Positions 18,297-26,519 of a stretch of 64,000 bases of DNA are shown here, in pieces (within the stretch, counting starts at the first letter, position 1; every line of letters starts with the position of its first letter). Source of the DNA: JABMNT01 sp048262655 (GTDB lineage: Bacteria; Pseudomonadota; Alphaproteobacteria; Rhodospirillales; Casp-alpha2). The stretch lies in assembly GCA_048262655.1 (NCBI GenBank), contig JBLXEY010000001.1, forward strand, positions 496,001 to 560,000, in the 5' to 3' direction. A program made the translations under genes and the position numbers. Under the pieces are notes generated by a model, which was not told the origin of the DNA, did no database searches, and saw nothing but the letters and a program-made list of their open reading frames with translations.

Positions 18297-18510
18297 AACC
18301 GCCCCTTTCTACTTCCTCCCAACCCGTGCACCATTCCGGACCAGGCTGGCTCACCTTTACTGCTTGCCTTCGTATCAGCTCCCCTGAAAGCCGTCCAGTC
18401 TTGTCGCCATCTTCCAGTAGCGGGCAACATTGAGCGGACAACAAATGCTTTACACGAGGGCCCCGTTTCTGATTGGCTTGACGTGCAACCGAATGTCAGG
18501 GATCGAATGA

Positions 18511-19329
18511 ATGCTCACACAAGATCAACACGACGCCTATAAACAGAACGGATTTATTGCCCCGATCCCCATCTACAATGAAGCAGAAATCGCTGAGATC
18601 AGGTCTGAAATTGAACGGGCTGAGAAAAAGTGGGGAGCGCATCTTCAAAACAGCGGGCGTAACAATGCGCACTACATCCTGCCGGTTTTAGATAAGATCG
18701 CACACGACCCCCGTATTCTTGATGCCGTAGAATGCCTGATCGGAAATGATATACTGGTAAGCGGCACAACCTTGTTTTTTAAAGAGCCTGAAACAAAAGG
18801 TTTTATCAGCTGGCATCAGGATGCCCGCTATATCGGGCTTGAGCCGCATAATTGGGTGACAGCCTGGCTGGCGATCAGCGATGTTAATGAAGAAAATGGA
18901 TGTATGAGAATGGTCGCGGGATCGCACGTGGCGCCGCTTCGCGAGCATGTCGACACTTACGGCGAAGATAATGTGCTAACCAGAGGTCAGACCGTCCCCG
19001 ACATCGATGAGAGTATGAGCGTGCCTGTTGAGCTGAAAGCCGGACAGCTGTCCCTTCACCACCCGCGCGTGATCCATGGGTCTGGCCCGAACCTGAGCCG
19101 TTCCCGGCGCATGGGTTTTGCTATTCAATCTTACATTGGTGGCGATGTTGAACAAATGCACGGTAAAATCTGGGTCCAACAAGCGCGCGGTTCAAAATGC
19201 GGAAGACATCAACTGGCAGAACGCCCGACCCAGGAACTTGCCGCCAGGGATGTTGCCTTTCGCGAAAACGCAAACGAAGAGCTTTCAAAGATTTTTTATG
19301 AAGGTGCGCCGAAGAAAGGCAAATATTGA
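18511..19329 (+). CDS. Phytanoyl-CoA dioxygenase (PhyH) family protein
   Basis: 272-residue Fe(II)/2-oxoglutarate oxygenase-like protein. The iron ligands are visible as the His-x-Asp of WHQDARYIGL and the distal His of HHPRVIHGSGPNLS. The following Arg in SRRMGF is the 2-oxoglutarate anchor. WLAISDVNEENGCMRMVAGSH is a typical PhyH stretch. Bacterial members hydroxylate diverse small molecules, so no substrate is proposed. AGGGA lies upstream of the ATG. It stands alone between the ketopantoate reductase (divergent) and the PAS protein. Confidence 0.85.
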   Translation: MLTQDQHDAYKQNGFIAPIPIYNEAEIAEIRSEIERAEKKWGAHLQNSGRNNAHYILPVLDKIAHDPRILDAVECLIGNDILVSGTTLFFKEPETKGFISWHQDARYIGLEPHNWVTAWLAISDVNEENGCMRMVAGSHVAPLREHVDTYGEDNVLTRGQTVPDIDESMSVPVELKAGQLSLHHPRVIHGSGPNLSRSRRMGFAIQSYIGGDVEQMHGKIWVQQARGSKCGRHQLAERPTQELAARDVAFRENANEELSKIFYEGAPKKGKY

Positions 19330-19431
19330 ACGGGAACGACGGCTGATGGCGACACCAACATCAATAGTTTACCATCCGCACTAAAAAACCGCTATAAAGC
19401 GTCATCCTTTGTTCAAATATAGGTAGATAAA

Positions 19432-19947
19432 TTGTCAAATGATATGGCCCCCGCTCAGGAACCGCTGACCTTTGAAAGCCGGGACTACCAGATCTGTTAT
19501 GACTACTGGTTTAAATTGAAACAGGACAATTGGGCGCCAGCTTGGCGAGACTGGGTATGGATGGATTTGCCAGTCAAACTGATCCCCTATTTCCTTGTTG
19601 TGGATGTGCACTACGACCCGCTTGATTTCATTTATCGCTTTTTTGGCACGGCGAGCGTCGAAATGCATAACATCGATTTCACTGGAAAGTCGATCAACAA
19701 TATCCGCTCAGCAGTTACCATTAAATCGACGCGTGATCAGTACAACGAGATCATAAGGCGGCGGCAAGCGCTTGCATCTTCCTATACGATCCAAGCTGGC
19801 GAGAATGGCTCAGCTTATGTCCAAACCTCGCTCAGAATGCCGATGAGTAATAATGGGAACAAGGTTGACCAAATCGTCTCATTCATCGACTGGCGCAGTA
19901 ATTTTGAGAAAATCAAACAGGAGCATCTTGAAGAATTTGGCCCCTGA
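19432..19947 (+). CDS. PAS_5-type small PAS-domain protein
   Basis: 171 residues, essentially a single PAS fold of the PAS_5 (PF07310-like) kind common in Rhodospirillales: W..W..MDLPVKLIPYFLVVDV, then DFIYRFFGTASVEMHNIDFTGKSI, ending with ..VSFIDWRSNF. No output domain is attached, so it may signal through a partner. The start is a TTG at 19432 with AGGT 7 bases upstream; an in-frame ATG at 19444 has no suitable ribosome site. No signal peptide. Function unknown. Confidence 0.7.
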   Translation: MSNDMAPAQEPLTFESRDYQICYDYWFKLKQDNWAPAWRDWVWMDLPVKLIPYFLVVDVHYDPLDFIYRFFGTASVEMHNIDFTGKSINNIRSAVTIKSTRDQYNEIIRRRQALASSYTIQAGENGSAYVQTSLRMPMSNNGNKVDQIVSFIDWRSNFEKIKQEHLEEFGP

Positions 19948-20000
19948 AACAGCCGCGACCCAAGGTCTGATCACGTCATGTAAGATCAAACCATCAACGC

Positions 20001-20615
20001 TTAATGCCTTGCACCGTGCCGCGACATCCGCTCATGGACGGACCGCATACCTCGGGCTGTCATATCACTCACTTCTGCCGCGTGGACCTGCAAGGCCTTA
20101 ACAATTTTTGGATCCGTTGATGTTTGAACAACTTCCACTCCAAGCGCCGTGGCCGTGATTTCTGTCGTAATCGAACGGCTGCCCTCAAACAGGGTGTTCA
20201 GTGTCGGGCTCTGGATGATAATCTCCGGGTTCCTATTTTCTTCCAGGCGCGCGACCATGCCAACGACGTGGTTCACCACGGCTTCGCGCAAGGTCTCATC
20301 CGCAGTTTCCGTAATCGTCCTGATGCCATTTGCAATGGGCTCAACTGTGCGTGTTATCTTTTTATGATCTCTGAAGATGGCTTTTAAATCATTGATTTCA
20401 TCTTGTGTCGTATCCTTACCCTGCAATCCGGGCATGTTGATTTCGTCGTGCCGATGCCCCGTTTGATCATGACCGCTCACACCATGATGTTTTTGCATCT
20501 GATGTGCATAATCGTGATGGCCCTGAAAGTGATTAAAAACAACAGGGACGAACGTCGCGACCAGCGCACCAAGCCCAAAGACCGCTCCAAATAACGCAAT
20601 GGATTTGAAATTCAT
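20001..20615 (-). CDS. His-rich membrane-anchored protein with an internal duplication
   Basis: 204 residues, no family I can name with certainty. An N-terminal hydrophobic segment (residues 5-27) would anchor or export it. Residues 29-58 are His-rich (HFQGHHDYAHQMQKHHG and a second HxH stretch), suggesting metal binding. The rest holds two copies of a module: F81, I87, G97, D106 and H116 recur at exactly +62 as F143, I149, G159, D168 and H178. The product is thus a tandem repeat of a roughly 45-residue unit. Convergent with the PAS gene; the other neighbour is the EAL-like protein. Confidence 0.65.
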   Translation of the reverse strand: MNFKSIALFGAVFGLGALVATFVPVVFNHFQGHHDYAHQMQKHHGVSGHDQTGHRHDEINMPGLQGKDTTQDEINDLKAIFRDHKKITRTVEPIANGIRTITETADETLREAVVNHVVGMVARLEENRNPEIIIQSPTLNTLFEGSRSITTEITATALGVEVVQTSTDPKIVKALQVHAAEVSDMTARGMRSVHERMSRHGARH

Positions 20616-20752
20616 TCCACCCTCTATTGAAAATCACCTTTTTAGGAACGGCAAATAATACCGTGCGGAAGAATTATATGATTAAAATCGTATGCAAGAA
20701 AGCTTTATCGATCAAAGGACCCTGGCATTCGCGCCAGATTGGCGCTGTTGTG

Positions 20753-21943
20753 TCATTGGTTCGTTTCAGCAAGCGCATCAAAATAAAAGCCTTGAAACAA
20801 CTTGATCCCCAGATCTAGTCCCGCTTTATACCCGGCTTCGTCTTCCACCCGCGACAGGACGGGGAATATGCCCGCCTTCACAATGTCACGGATGTCGTCT
20901 CGATGATCGCTCAAGGCGATATCACTGTCATCTTGCCAGAAGATTTTAACAAACGCAGGGGACAAACGCTCCATCCTAACCAAACCCAACGTATCTGGGA
21001 ACACCGCATCAATGACCGTGGACCCCTGATGCTCGGCCAGCACTTTTCCAACCAAGTGATACTGGCGCAAATGCTGCAAAATGTCCGCCTGTCTGAACTC
21101 AATCTGGATCAGGTTTAGATCGTCCCCACCCATTGAATCCATGAACGACTTAAAGGCGTTCGAAAAAACACTTTCAACATTCAGGTTGATGGAAATGGGA
21201 AGTTTACGATCCATCACGTGAACTAAGGACCCCAAGAGAATTTTATCCAGATACAGGGTTAAATGATTAAAGAGCGCCGCATTACCTCTAAAATCTGTTT
21301 CTTTTAAGATATGCTTTCTGACCGCTTCCATGGAGATAAAGAATTCTTCAGCGACCGGTTTTAGGGGCTCACCTTCTTTGACAAGGTATATGGATTGGCG
21401 GGAAATAAAATTTTGTGCAATTTCAAGCGGCGATTTTTTTGATAAGGCCGTTTTCAAGCCGGTGATATCCGCCTCGCAGAGTTTGTGTTTCGTCGTCCCC
21501 CCGCTCGCAGCAGCCAAGACCGCTTTTTGTCTTTGGCTGATATAATCCCTAAACCCGGCAAGACGGTCAGGGAGTTGTAATTTCCGGACAATCCGAGACT
21601 GATCTGTTTCCTGAAACAAACTGGGATAAAGGTTTTGAATAATTCCAAGGACCATAATTCTTAAGTCATTACCGATACCTTTTTTGTCTTCGGCATCATT
21701 TGCGGCCATAAACGCATATTCAAAGTTCGATATTTGAAAGACCTTTGTCCCATGTTTTGCACTAAAGGTTCGAAATTCATGGGCGAATGTTTCTTTTTCT
21801 CGGCTGATCGTGAAATCTAACGGGAAGCCTTCAAATGACAATAAATAGGCAACGTTTAAGCCACCCGTCGGATTAAAATCTTCTAGAAGTGTCCGAAGCG
21901 CACGAAGCGTGCCTGCGGACTGAAGTTGGATCTCATCGCTCAA
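20753..21943 (-). CDS. Degenerate EAL-domain protein (probably non-catalytic)
   Basis: About 396 residues, cytosolic. The C-terminal 150 residues follow the EAL phosphodiesterase pattern in outline: ISINLNVESVFSN, IQIEFRQADIL at the LEITE position, VIDAVFPDTLGLVRM at the DDFGTGYSSL position, and GIKLFQGFYFDAL at the end. The metal-binding EAL and DDFG residues are absent, so it should not cleave c-di-GMP and may be a scaffold or ligand sensor. The N-terminal 240 residues are unassigned. A TTG start at 21943 is chosen because GGGGAGGAA lies 8 bases before it; the open frame continues to a TTG at 21985. Confidence 0.65.
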   Translation of the reverse strand: MSDEIQLQSAGTLRALRTLLEDFNPTGGLNVAYLLSFEGFPLDFTISREKETFAHEFRTFSAKHGTKVFQISNFEYAFMAANDAEDKKGIGNDLRIMVLGIIQNLYPSLFQETDQSRIVRKLQLPDRLAGFRDYISQRQKAVLAAASGGTTKHKLCEADITGLKTALSKKSPLEIAQNFISRQSIYLVKEGEPLKPVAEEFFISMEAVRKHILKETDFRGNAALFNHLTLYLDKILLGSLVHVMDRKLPISINLNVESVFSNAFKSFMDSMGGDDLNLIQIEFRQADILQHLRQYHLVGKVLAEHQGSTVIDAVFPDTLGLVRMERLSPAFVKIFWQDDSDIALSDHRDDIRDIVKAGIFPVLSRVEDEAGYKAGLDLGIKLFQGFYFDALAETNQ

Positions 21944-22621
21944 TTCAGGTTCCTCCCCTATCGCAATTCGCACCAACAAGCCCAAGATGAATGGCTGCTT
22001 TTGATGTGAGATACTGCTCGGTATAACGGAAAAGTATTGAGAATAAATAAACTTCGAATGTCACCGCCCAGCGCCAAAGCTTTTCCTGGGTAGGGGATGA
22101 TCGGAACGCCCTGCATTGCTTCGCAAGGCGCTGTGGAATCCTCACTATAATTGAGCCTCTAAATGAGGGTTATCATATTCGATTGAGACGCCAGATTGCG
22201 TCGTAAACATCTTGTACGCGCTCGCATAGTGCCGACAGGGTCAGCAATTTGGCCGCGTCACAGCGGACGATGATGGCGCTTCATTGGGCGTCTACGATGC
22301 AGAAAGCCGCCTCCCCATATATTCTTATCATTTTGAGAGAACAACTAAACTTTTCTCAAAATGAGATGCCTATCGCCGGAATTTCTTAATCTGGCAAAGG
22401 TAATACCTGCAAACCTCCAGTTTCGCTCGCTCGATTCGACCAGAGTTTCCAGGAGGCGAAACCCCATAGAAACCATAGGTTTTTTCGCCAACGCGTCAGC
22501 TGAGTCGAGGCGTTCCACTCTCTCATATATTAAAACCCAGGTGCATTTCGGAGTCGATAACCTCATTGGCATGCGGATTGCGAAGGTTGGGTTATCGCAA
22601 GAATACAACGGAGGAAGACCA
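21944..22621. other. Intergenic stretch without a convincing gene
   Basis: About 680 bases. Short open frames exist on both strands but lack ribosome sites. The one notable structure is an inverted repeat, CATTTTGAGA (22329-22338) with TCTCAAAATG (22354-22363), extendable to 13 pairs with wobble and not followed by T residues. It ends at the ribosome site of the small gene at 22622. Confidence 0.5.
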
Positions 22622-22792
22622 ATGTTTACAAAAGAGACGTCATCGATCGTTGAAGCCGCTTTTCAAGAAACCTATGCAAGCGCTTCACGAGTGAATGAAA
22701 CCATTCAAAGCCGCTTAACTGCAATTCTCGATGACTATTCACTAGCCGATGAGGTCATCAACGAATTCGATGACATTGAATGGGTCTCCTAG
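22622..22792 (+). CDS. Small hypothetical protein, 56 residues
   Basis: ATG at 22622 with a strong GGAGG site 8 bases upstream (GGAGGAAGACCA). The product is acidic and largely helical (MFTKETSSIVEAAFQETYAS at the start, ending DDIEWVS), with no signal peptide or recognised domain. The frame is open for 260 bases upstream, but only this start has a ribosome site. First of a run of five small genes in the same orientation. Confidence 0.6.
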   Translation: MFTKETSSIVEAAFQETYASASRVNETIQSRLTAILDDYSLADEVINEFDDIEWVS

Positions 22793-22876
22793 ACAGAAGA
22801 GAAATGGTCCTCTTGGACAGGAGAGCACGTAGAGCCAGTCGATGATCAATTGAAAGCCTATGCACAGGAGAAAATC

Positions 22877-23047
22877 ATGAGACCGTCAAAAAAATTAACG
22901 AACTATAACAATCACTTACATCAAGCACAGATGGCGAATAGCCTTATTAAATCTCTTGGAGTTGACGGCGCCATTGATATTTGCACCCGAAACGACTGGT
23001 CCGGGACATTGAACGTTATCCTTAAAGACAAAAGGTTTCGTCGATGA
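22877..23047 (+). CDS. Small protein, 56 residues, paralogue of the gene at 23155
   Basis: ATG at 22877 preceded by CAGGAGAAAATC. The product starts MRPSKKLTNYNNHLHQAQMA and is basic. It aligns without gaps from the start codon with the 54-residue protein at 23155: L23, G28, A32, D34, C36, R38, W41 and S42 are identical at the same positions. Conservation of spacing from residue 1 supports both starts. No known domain recognised; the single Cys and Trp may matter. The TGA stop overlaps the ATG of the next 33-residue frame. Confidence 0.65.
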   Translation: MRPSKKLTNYNNHLHQAQMANSLIKSLGVDGAIDICTRNDWSGTLNVILKDKRFRR

Positions 23048-23145
23048 CCGCCTCCATTAGACTGTACTTCCGTCGTTTGGCAATTCGTCAATACCGAAGA
23101 CAGCTTAAACGTTCTCAATTCAAATCCCACAATCCAAGTTACTAG
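23044..23145 (+). CDS. Possible 33-residue Arg-rich microprotein
   Basis: ATGA overlap with the preceding small gene (ATG at 23044, previous stop TGA at 23045-23047) and a stop at 23143-23145. The product MTASIRLYFRRLAIRQYRRQ... is very basic and could form an amphipathic Arg-rich helix, somewhat like the Arg-rich helix of DUF1127 proteins, though too short to assign. Support is the coupled start and its position between two paralogous small genes; otherwise weak. Confidence 0.35.
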   Translation: MTASIRLYFRRLAIRQYRRQLKRSQFKSHNPSY

Positions 23146-23154
23146 GAGGGTGCA

Positions 23155-23319
23155 ATGATACCGCAACAAGCCAACCGCAATGACTATTATGAAGCATGGG
23201 ATCGTCACTTCGCATTTACTTTGGTCCAACAAATTGGGTTTCACGCAGCCAGAGATAAATGCGCACGTAAAAAGTGGAGCCATCTTGAGAGGGTTCTGAA
23301 AGAAACCGCCAAAAGCTAG
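23155..23319 (+). CDS. Small protein, 54 residues, paralogue of the gene at 22877
   Basis: ATG at 23155 with a near-ideal AGGAGGG site 4-5 bases upstream. Sequence starts MIPQQANRNDYYEAWDRHFA and carries GFHAARDKCARKKWSHLERV. It matches the 22877 product position by position at eight residues, including C36, W41 and S42. No signal peptide; likely a small helical cytosolic protein. Function unknown. Confidence 0.68.
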   Translation: MIPQQANRNDYYEAWDRHFAFTLVQQIGFHAARDKCARKKWSHLERVLKETAKS

Positions 23320-23348
23320 ACACGGTTGGTAAAGAAGGATGTAAATTC

Positions 23349-23486
23349 GTGAGATATTATGTTGATGAATTCAGTGATTGGGTGCGCTGCGCCAGCTGCT
23401 CTGACATTGCCGCGACCATAGTGGGGCTATGTGTTATGATGGGCGTCGTTCATATGTTTATTCTCTCGCCAGCGCATATAGCCTAA
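23349..23486 (+). CDS. Small single-pass membrane protein, 45 residues
   Basis: GTG start at 23349 with AAGGA about 9 bases upstream, stop TAA at 23484-23486. The first 20 residues (VRYYVDEFSDWVRCASCSDI) are polar with a CxxC pair. The rest is a single hydrophobic helix (IAATIVGLCVMMGVVHMFIL) that would span the membrane. Last of the five small genes. No homologue recognised. Confidence 0.5.
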   Translation: MRYYVDEFSDWVRCASCSDIAATIVGLCVMMGVVHMFILSPAHIA

Positions 23487-23896
23487 TTTTTCTGAGGCGC
23501 GGTTAGCATTCAAAAAGCGCGTTAGATGGCTTGGCTTCAGTTTTTATTTGGAGCTAACGGGACACGGGCTCTGCGATTGTTATCACGCTATATTTGTTGA
23601 GTTATTCATGGTGGACCGTAGTTTATCGGGCGGGACATCGGCATTCTGTTGTCTACGTCCCGGCTGCACAAACGACATGCGAACGGTCATCTGTCTGCAT
23701 CACTGAAATTGTCGAATGATATTATGAGGCTCGGGTAAACTTTTCTGCGCCTGTGAACAACCAAGTTCCAGCGCGTTTTCGTTTCGCAGCCAAAAGAAAC
23801 CCGCTCGCACGGTACCATACGAATGCCAGACTGACGCCTTAAGACTGATGAGGATTTTCCCTCTCGTGCTATCCTATTGATAACACAAGAGGAAAA
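23487..23896. other. Intergenic stretch 3' of tRNA-Val, no gene seen
   Basis: 410 bases between the last small gene and the 3' end of the tRNA. The open frames here are short and one is an artefact of the tRNA itself. There is no integrase, no clear repeat of the tRNA 3' end and no terminator visible. Confidence 0.5.
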
Positions 23897-23971
23897 TGGT
23901 GGGAACGACTGGGATTGAACCAGTGACCCCTGCAATGTCAATGCAGTGCTCTCCCGCTGAGCTACGCTCCC
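23897..23971 (-). tRNA. tRNA-Val (GAC anticodon)
   Basis: Read on the minus strand: acceptor stem GGGAGCG (5' end at 23971) with CGTTCCC, discriminator A and encoded CCA (23897-23899). The D arm has AGCTCAGCGGGAGAGC, the anticodon stem CTGCA/TGCAG encloses loop TTGACAT with anticodon GAC (23937-23939), and the T arm has GGTTCAATCCC. All stems pair. It reads the valine codon GUC (and GUU). Confidence 0.97.
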
Positions 23972-24116
23972 GTTTCGTCGGTGGTTATATCGCATAGAAT
24001 TGGGATTGCAAGCCAAAGAAACGGCGTTTATTTCACTAAAATATTGCAGCCCCTATCCATACACGCGATAAATAAGCTCTGGAATTAGTTTCAACCGGGC
24101 AAGGACCACCCCTCCC

Positions 24117-25010
24117 ATGACAGCAAGTGACACATGGTCAGACGTCGAACTCCTGGCACCCTTGCGACAGTCAGTGCCAGTGGTCTTTGCATCACCCCAT
24201 AGCGGGCAGAATTATACAAAAGCCTTCGTTGAAAGCTCTCGGCTCAGTCCCCGACAACTGCGACGTTCTGAAGACTCCTTCATTGATGAAGTATTTTCAG
24301 CCTCGCCTGAATTTGGTGCTCCTCTGTTGCGAGCACATTTTCCGCGTGCCTATGTCGACCCCAATCGCAGCGCCTATGAACTTGACCCGCGTATGTTCGA
24401 AGGCGATCTGCCGGACTATGTGACCACCAAATCCCCCCGGATTATGGCCGGACTCGGTACTGTGCCGCGCGTGGTTGCCAACGGGGCGGAAATCTATCCC
24501 ACAAAATTAAAGTTCGACGAGGTCAAAGCCCGGATTGAGCGACACTACATTCCGTATCACGAGAAGCTGGCCAGTTTGTTACGGGCCACGTCAGAGCAGT
24601 TTGGCGTTGCACTTCTGATTGATTGCCATTCAATGCCGTCTTCCGGCGATAGCGGTCGGAACTATTTTTCATCGCCCTTGGCCGATATCGTGCTGGGTGA
24701 TTGCAATGGCACCTCCTGTCATCCGGACGTGACCGATGCTGCCGAGGCCATTTGCAAGGAAATTGGTTTGAGGGTCGCGCGAAACAAACCCTATGCCGGC
24801 GGTTATACAACCAAGTTTTATGGCACCCCAAAAGCCAACGTCCACGCCCTCCAGATCGAAATCAATCGTTCCCTATACATGGATGAACTGAGAATTGAAC
24901 GGGGGCCTGGATTGTCAACACTCACTCGGCAAATGCGCCGCTTCATTAACACGATGACCTCCCTGGACTTTGCCAACCTTGGTCCCGCTCACATAAAGGC
25001 GGCCGAATGA
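24117..25010 (+). CDS. N-formylglutamate amidohydrolase family protein
   Basis: 297 residues, cytosolic zinc hydrolase of the FGase fold that releases formate (or another acyl group) from N-acyl-glutamate-type substrates in histidine degradation and related routes. Motifs: VFASPHSGQNY near the N-terminus, RSEDSFIDEVF, ARAYVDPNRS-type segment (HFPRAYVDPNRSAYELD), VALLIDCHSMPS with the metal-binding Asp/His, and HALQIEINRSLYMDE. No hut genes lie beside it. It overlaps the GNAT gene by 4 bases (ATGA), so the two are coupled; the acetyltransferase may act on related amino compounds. Confidence 0.87.
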   Translation: MTASDTWSDVELLAPLRQSVPVVFASPHSGQNYTKAFVESSRLSPRQLRRSEDSFIDEVFSASPEFGAPLLRAHFPRAYVDPNRSAYELDPRMFEGDLPDYVTTKSPRIMAGLGTVPRVVANGAEIYPTKLKFDEVKARIERHYIPYHEKLASLLRATSEQFGVALLIDCHSMPSSGDSGRNYFSSPLADIVLGDCNGTSCHPDVTDAAEAICKEIGLRVARNKPYAGGYTTKFYGTPKANVHALQIEINRSLYMDELRIERGPGLSTLTRQMRRFINTMTSLDFANLGPAHIKAAE

Positions 25011-25561
25011 ACGACGGCGTCGACGATATTATCGAGTTGCGAGATGTGTGTGACGCCGACCTTCCAGCCATCCAGGAAATTTATGCCTTTCAGGTGTTGC
25101 ATGGAGTTTCAAGTTGGGAAGAAGAGCCACCCGACCTGGCAGAGATCAGTCGCCGCCGAGATGCGGTGTTAGCAGCAGGATACCCCTACCGGGTCGCTGT
25201 TAAAGGCGGCACCCTTTTGGGGTATTCCTATGCCTCAGCCTATCGGCCGCGTCCAGCTTACCGGTACACTGTTGAAAATTCCATTTACGTGGCTGAAGGC
25301 ACACAACGTCAAGGAATCGGTAAACTTCTGCTGTCTGATTTAATTGACGTTTGCACAGCACGCGGTTATCGGCAGATGATCGCAATTATTGGCGATTCCA
25401 GAAATGCCCGGTCCATTGATTTTCACCTTAAAATGGGTTTCACCCGGATCGGCGAGATCAAAGCGATCGGATACAAATTTGACCAATGGCTCGACTCTGT
25501 TGTACTGCAACTGGCGCTGGGGGATGGCGATCACTCACCGCCGGAGCCCTTGAAAGCTTAA
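25007..25561 (+). CDS. GNAT acetyltransferase, phosphinothricin-acetyltransferase-like
   Basis: 184 residues. The N-terminal IRDVCDADLPAIQEIYAFQV-like start (IELRDVCDADLPAIQEIYA), VSSWEEEPPDLAEISRR and the acetyl-CoA loop GTQRQGIGKLLLSDLID are typical of the Pat/Bar/YncA group, which acetylates amino groups of amino-acid analogues such as phosphinothricin or methionine sulfone. The C-terminus has the usual NARSIDFHLKMGF. Translationally coupled to the formylglutamate amidohydrolase gene. Confidence 0.88.
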   Translation: MNDGVDDIIELRDVCDADLPAIQEIYAFQVLHGVSSWEEEPPDLAEISRRRDAVLAAGYPYRVAVKGGTLLGYSYASAYRPRPAYRYTVENSIYVAEGTQRQGIGKLLLSDLIDVCTARGYRQMIAIIGDSRNARSIDFHLKMGFTRIGEIKAIGYKFDQWLDSVVLQLALGDGDHSPPEPLKA

Positions 25562-25591
25562 AACTGGCACGGGCATTGCTAGTTTGACTGT

Positions 25592-26488
25592 ATGAAACAG
25601 ATTTTATGCCCATTTAAAGATTTAGCACTGGTTATGGCGTTAACCCTGCCAGCCTGGGTTTTACCCAGTTTCGATGCCTTCGCTGCGGATGCCATAGACA
25701 TGCAACGCGTTGAAAAAACATCACAATTATGCACCAACGAGACCCGTCATCTGGAGCAGCGCGAAGGCATTCCAGCCCATTTATTGACGGCCATATCACT
25801 GGCCGAGACGGGACGTTGGCAAAAAGGGGCGCGGGAAAATCTTGCCTGGCCCTGGACCGTAACTGCCCATGGCCGCGGACAGCACTTCGAAACCAAGGAA
25901 GAAGCCCTGCTTGAGGTTGAAATTTTAATGACCGAAGGCGTGCGGAATATTGATGTTGGCTGTATGCAGATCAACCTCAAATATCATGAGGATGCATTTG
26001 AGACCCTGTCGGAAGCGCTGGACCCGAAGGCCAATACGGAATATGCATCGCGCTTTCTAAAACGCCTTTATGAAGTCGAAGAGACTTGGATGGGTGCCGT
26101 CGGTGCCTATCATTCGAGTACGCCGGAGCGAAACCTTAAGTACCGGGCAAAACTTGCCCGCATTTGGGGTGAGGCCGGTGGCAGTCTCGATCACATCGAA
26201 ACCGAAACAGCCAGTCTTGATGAGGCAACGGAAGTTCTTGAAGAAAGCGTTAACCTGAGCGCCGCCGCAAATGAGGAGGACGTCCATCGCCAAATTCAGG
26301 ACTTAAACCTGACGCTTTACGGAGACCGTAGCGTCGGGACGGAAACATCAAGCGCGCCAGGCGGTCGTTTCCTAAGCGCTGCCATGCAACGCCACGACCA
26401 AATCAATAGTTGGCGTCAACGCCAACTGAAGAACCTTGATGCGCAACACATGGCCGCCATGCAACTCGCCGAACAACGTCTGCGCTGA
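25592..26488 (+). CDS. SLT-domain lytic transglycosylase-like exported protein
   Basis: 298 residues with a signal peptide (cut near residue 31, FDAFAADA). The SLT/lysozyme-like domain holds the candidate catalytic Glu72 in AISLAETGRW, then VGCMQINLKYH and AVGAYHSSTPERN, the usual Gly-Met-Gln-Ile-Asn and Ala-Tyr-(N/H)-S motifs. It would cleave the glycan strand of peptidoglycan in the periplasm. The last 100 residues are an acidic then Gln/Arg-rich helical tail of unknown role. No flagellar or secretion genes lie nearby. Confidence 0.83.
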   Translation: MKQILCPFKDLALVMALTLPAWVLPSFDAFAADAIDMQRVEKTSQLCTNETRHLEQREGIPAHLLTAISLAETGRWQKGARENLAWPWTVTAHGRGQHFETKEEALLEVEILMTEGVRNIDVGCMQINLKYHEDAFETLSEALDPKANTEYASRFLKRLYEVEETWMGAVGAYHSSTPERNLKYRAKLARIWGEAGGSLDHIETETASLDEATEVLEESVNLSAAANEEDVHRQIQDLNLTLYGDRSVGTETSSAPGGRFLSAAMQRHDQINSWRQRQLKNLDAQHMAAMQLAEQRLR

Positions 26489-26519
26489 CGCGCATGGACC
26501 CGGTTGAGCCCATCATGAC

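Noticed and set aside
22361..22621. Longer start for the small gene ending at 22792
   Set aside because: The upstream part has no ribosome site and part of the palindrome at 22329-22363 lies at its start; GGAGG before 22622 marks the real one.
23687..24016. Minus-strand 109-residue frame containing VAQRESTALTLQGSLVQ
   Set aside because: It is the translation of the tRNA-Val gene, a known artefact.
24117..26488. The formylglutamate amidohydrolase, GNAT and SLT genes as a defence or toxin system
   Set aside because: All three have ordinary metabolic or cell-wall homologies and no toxin-antitoxin or immunity features.
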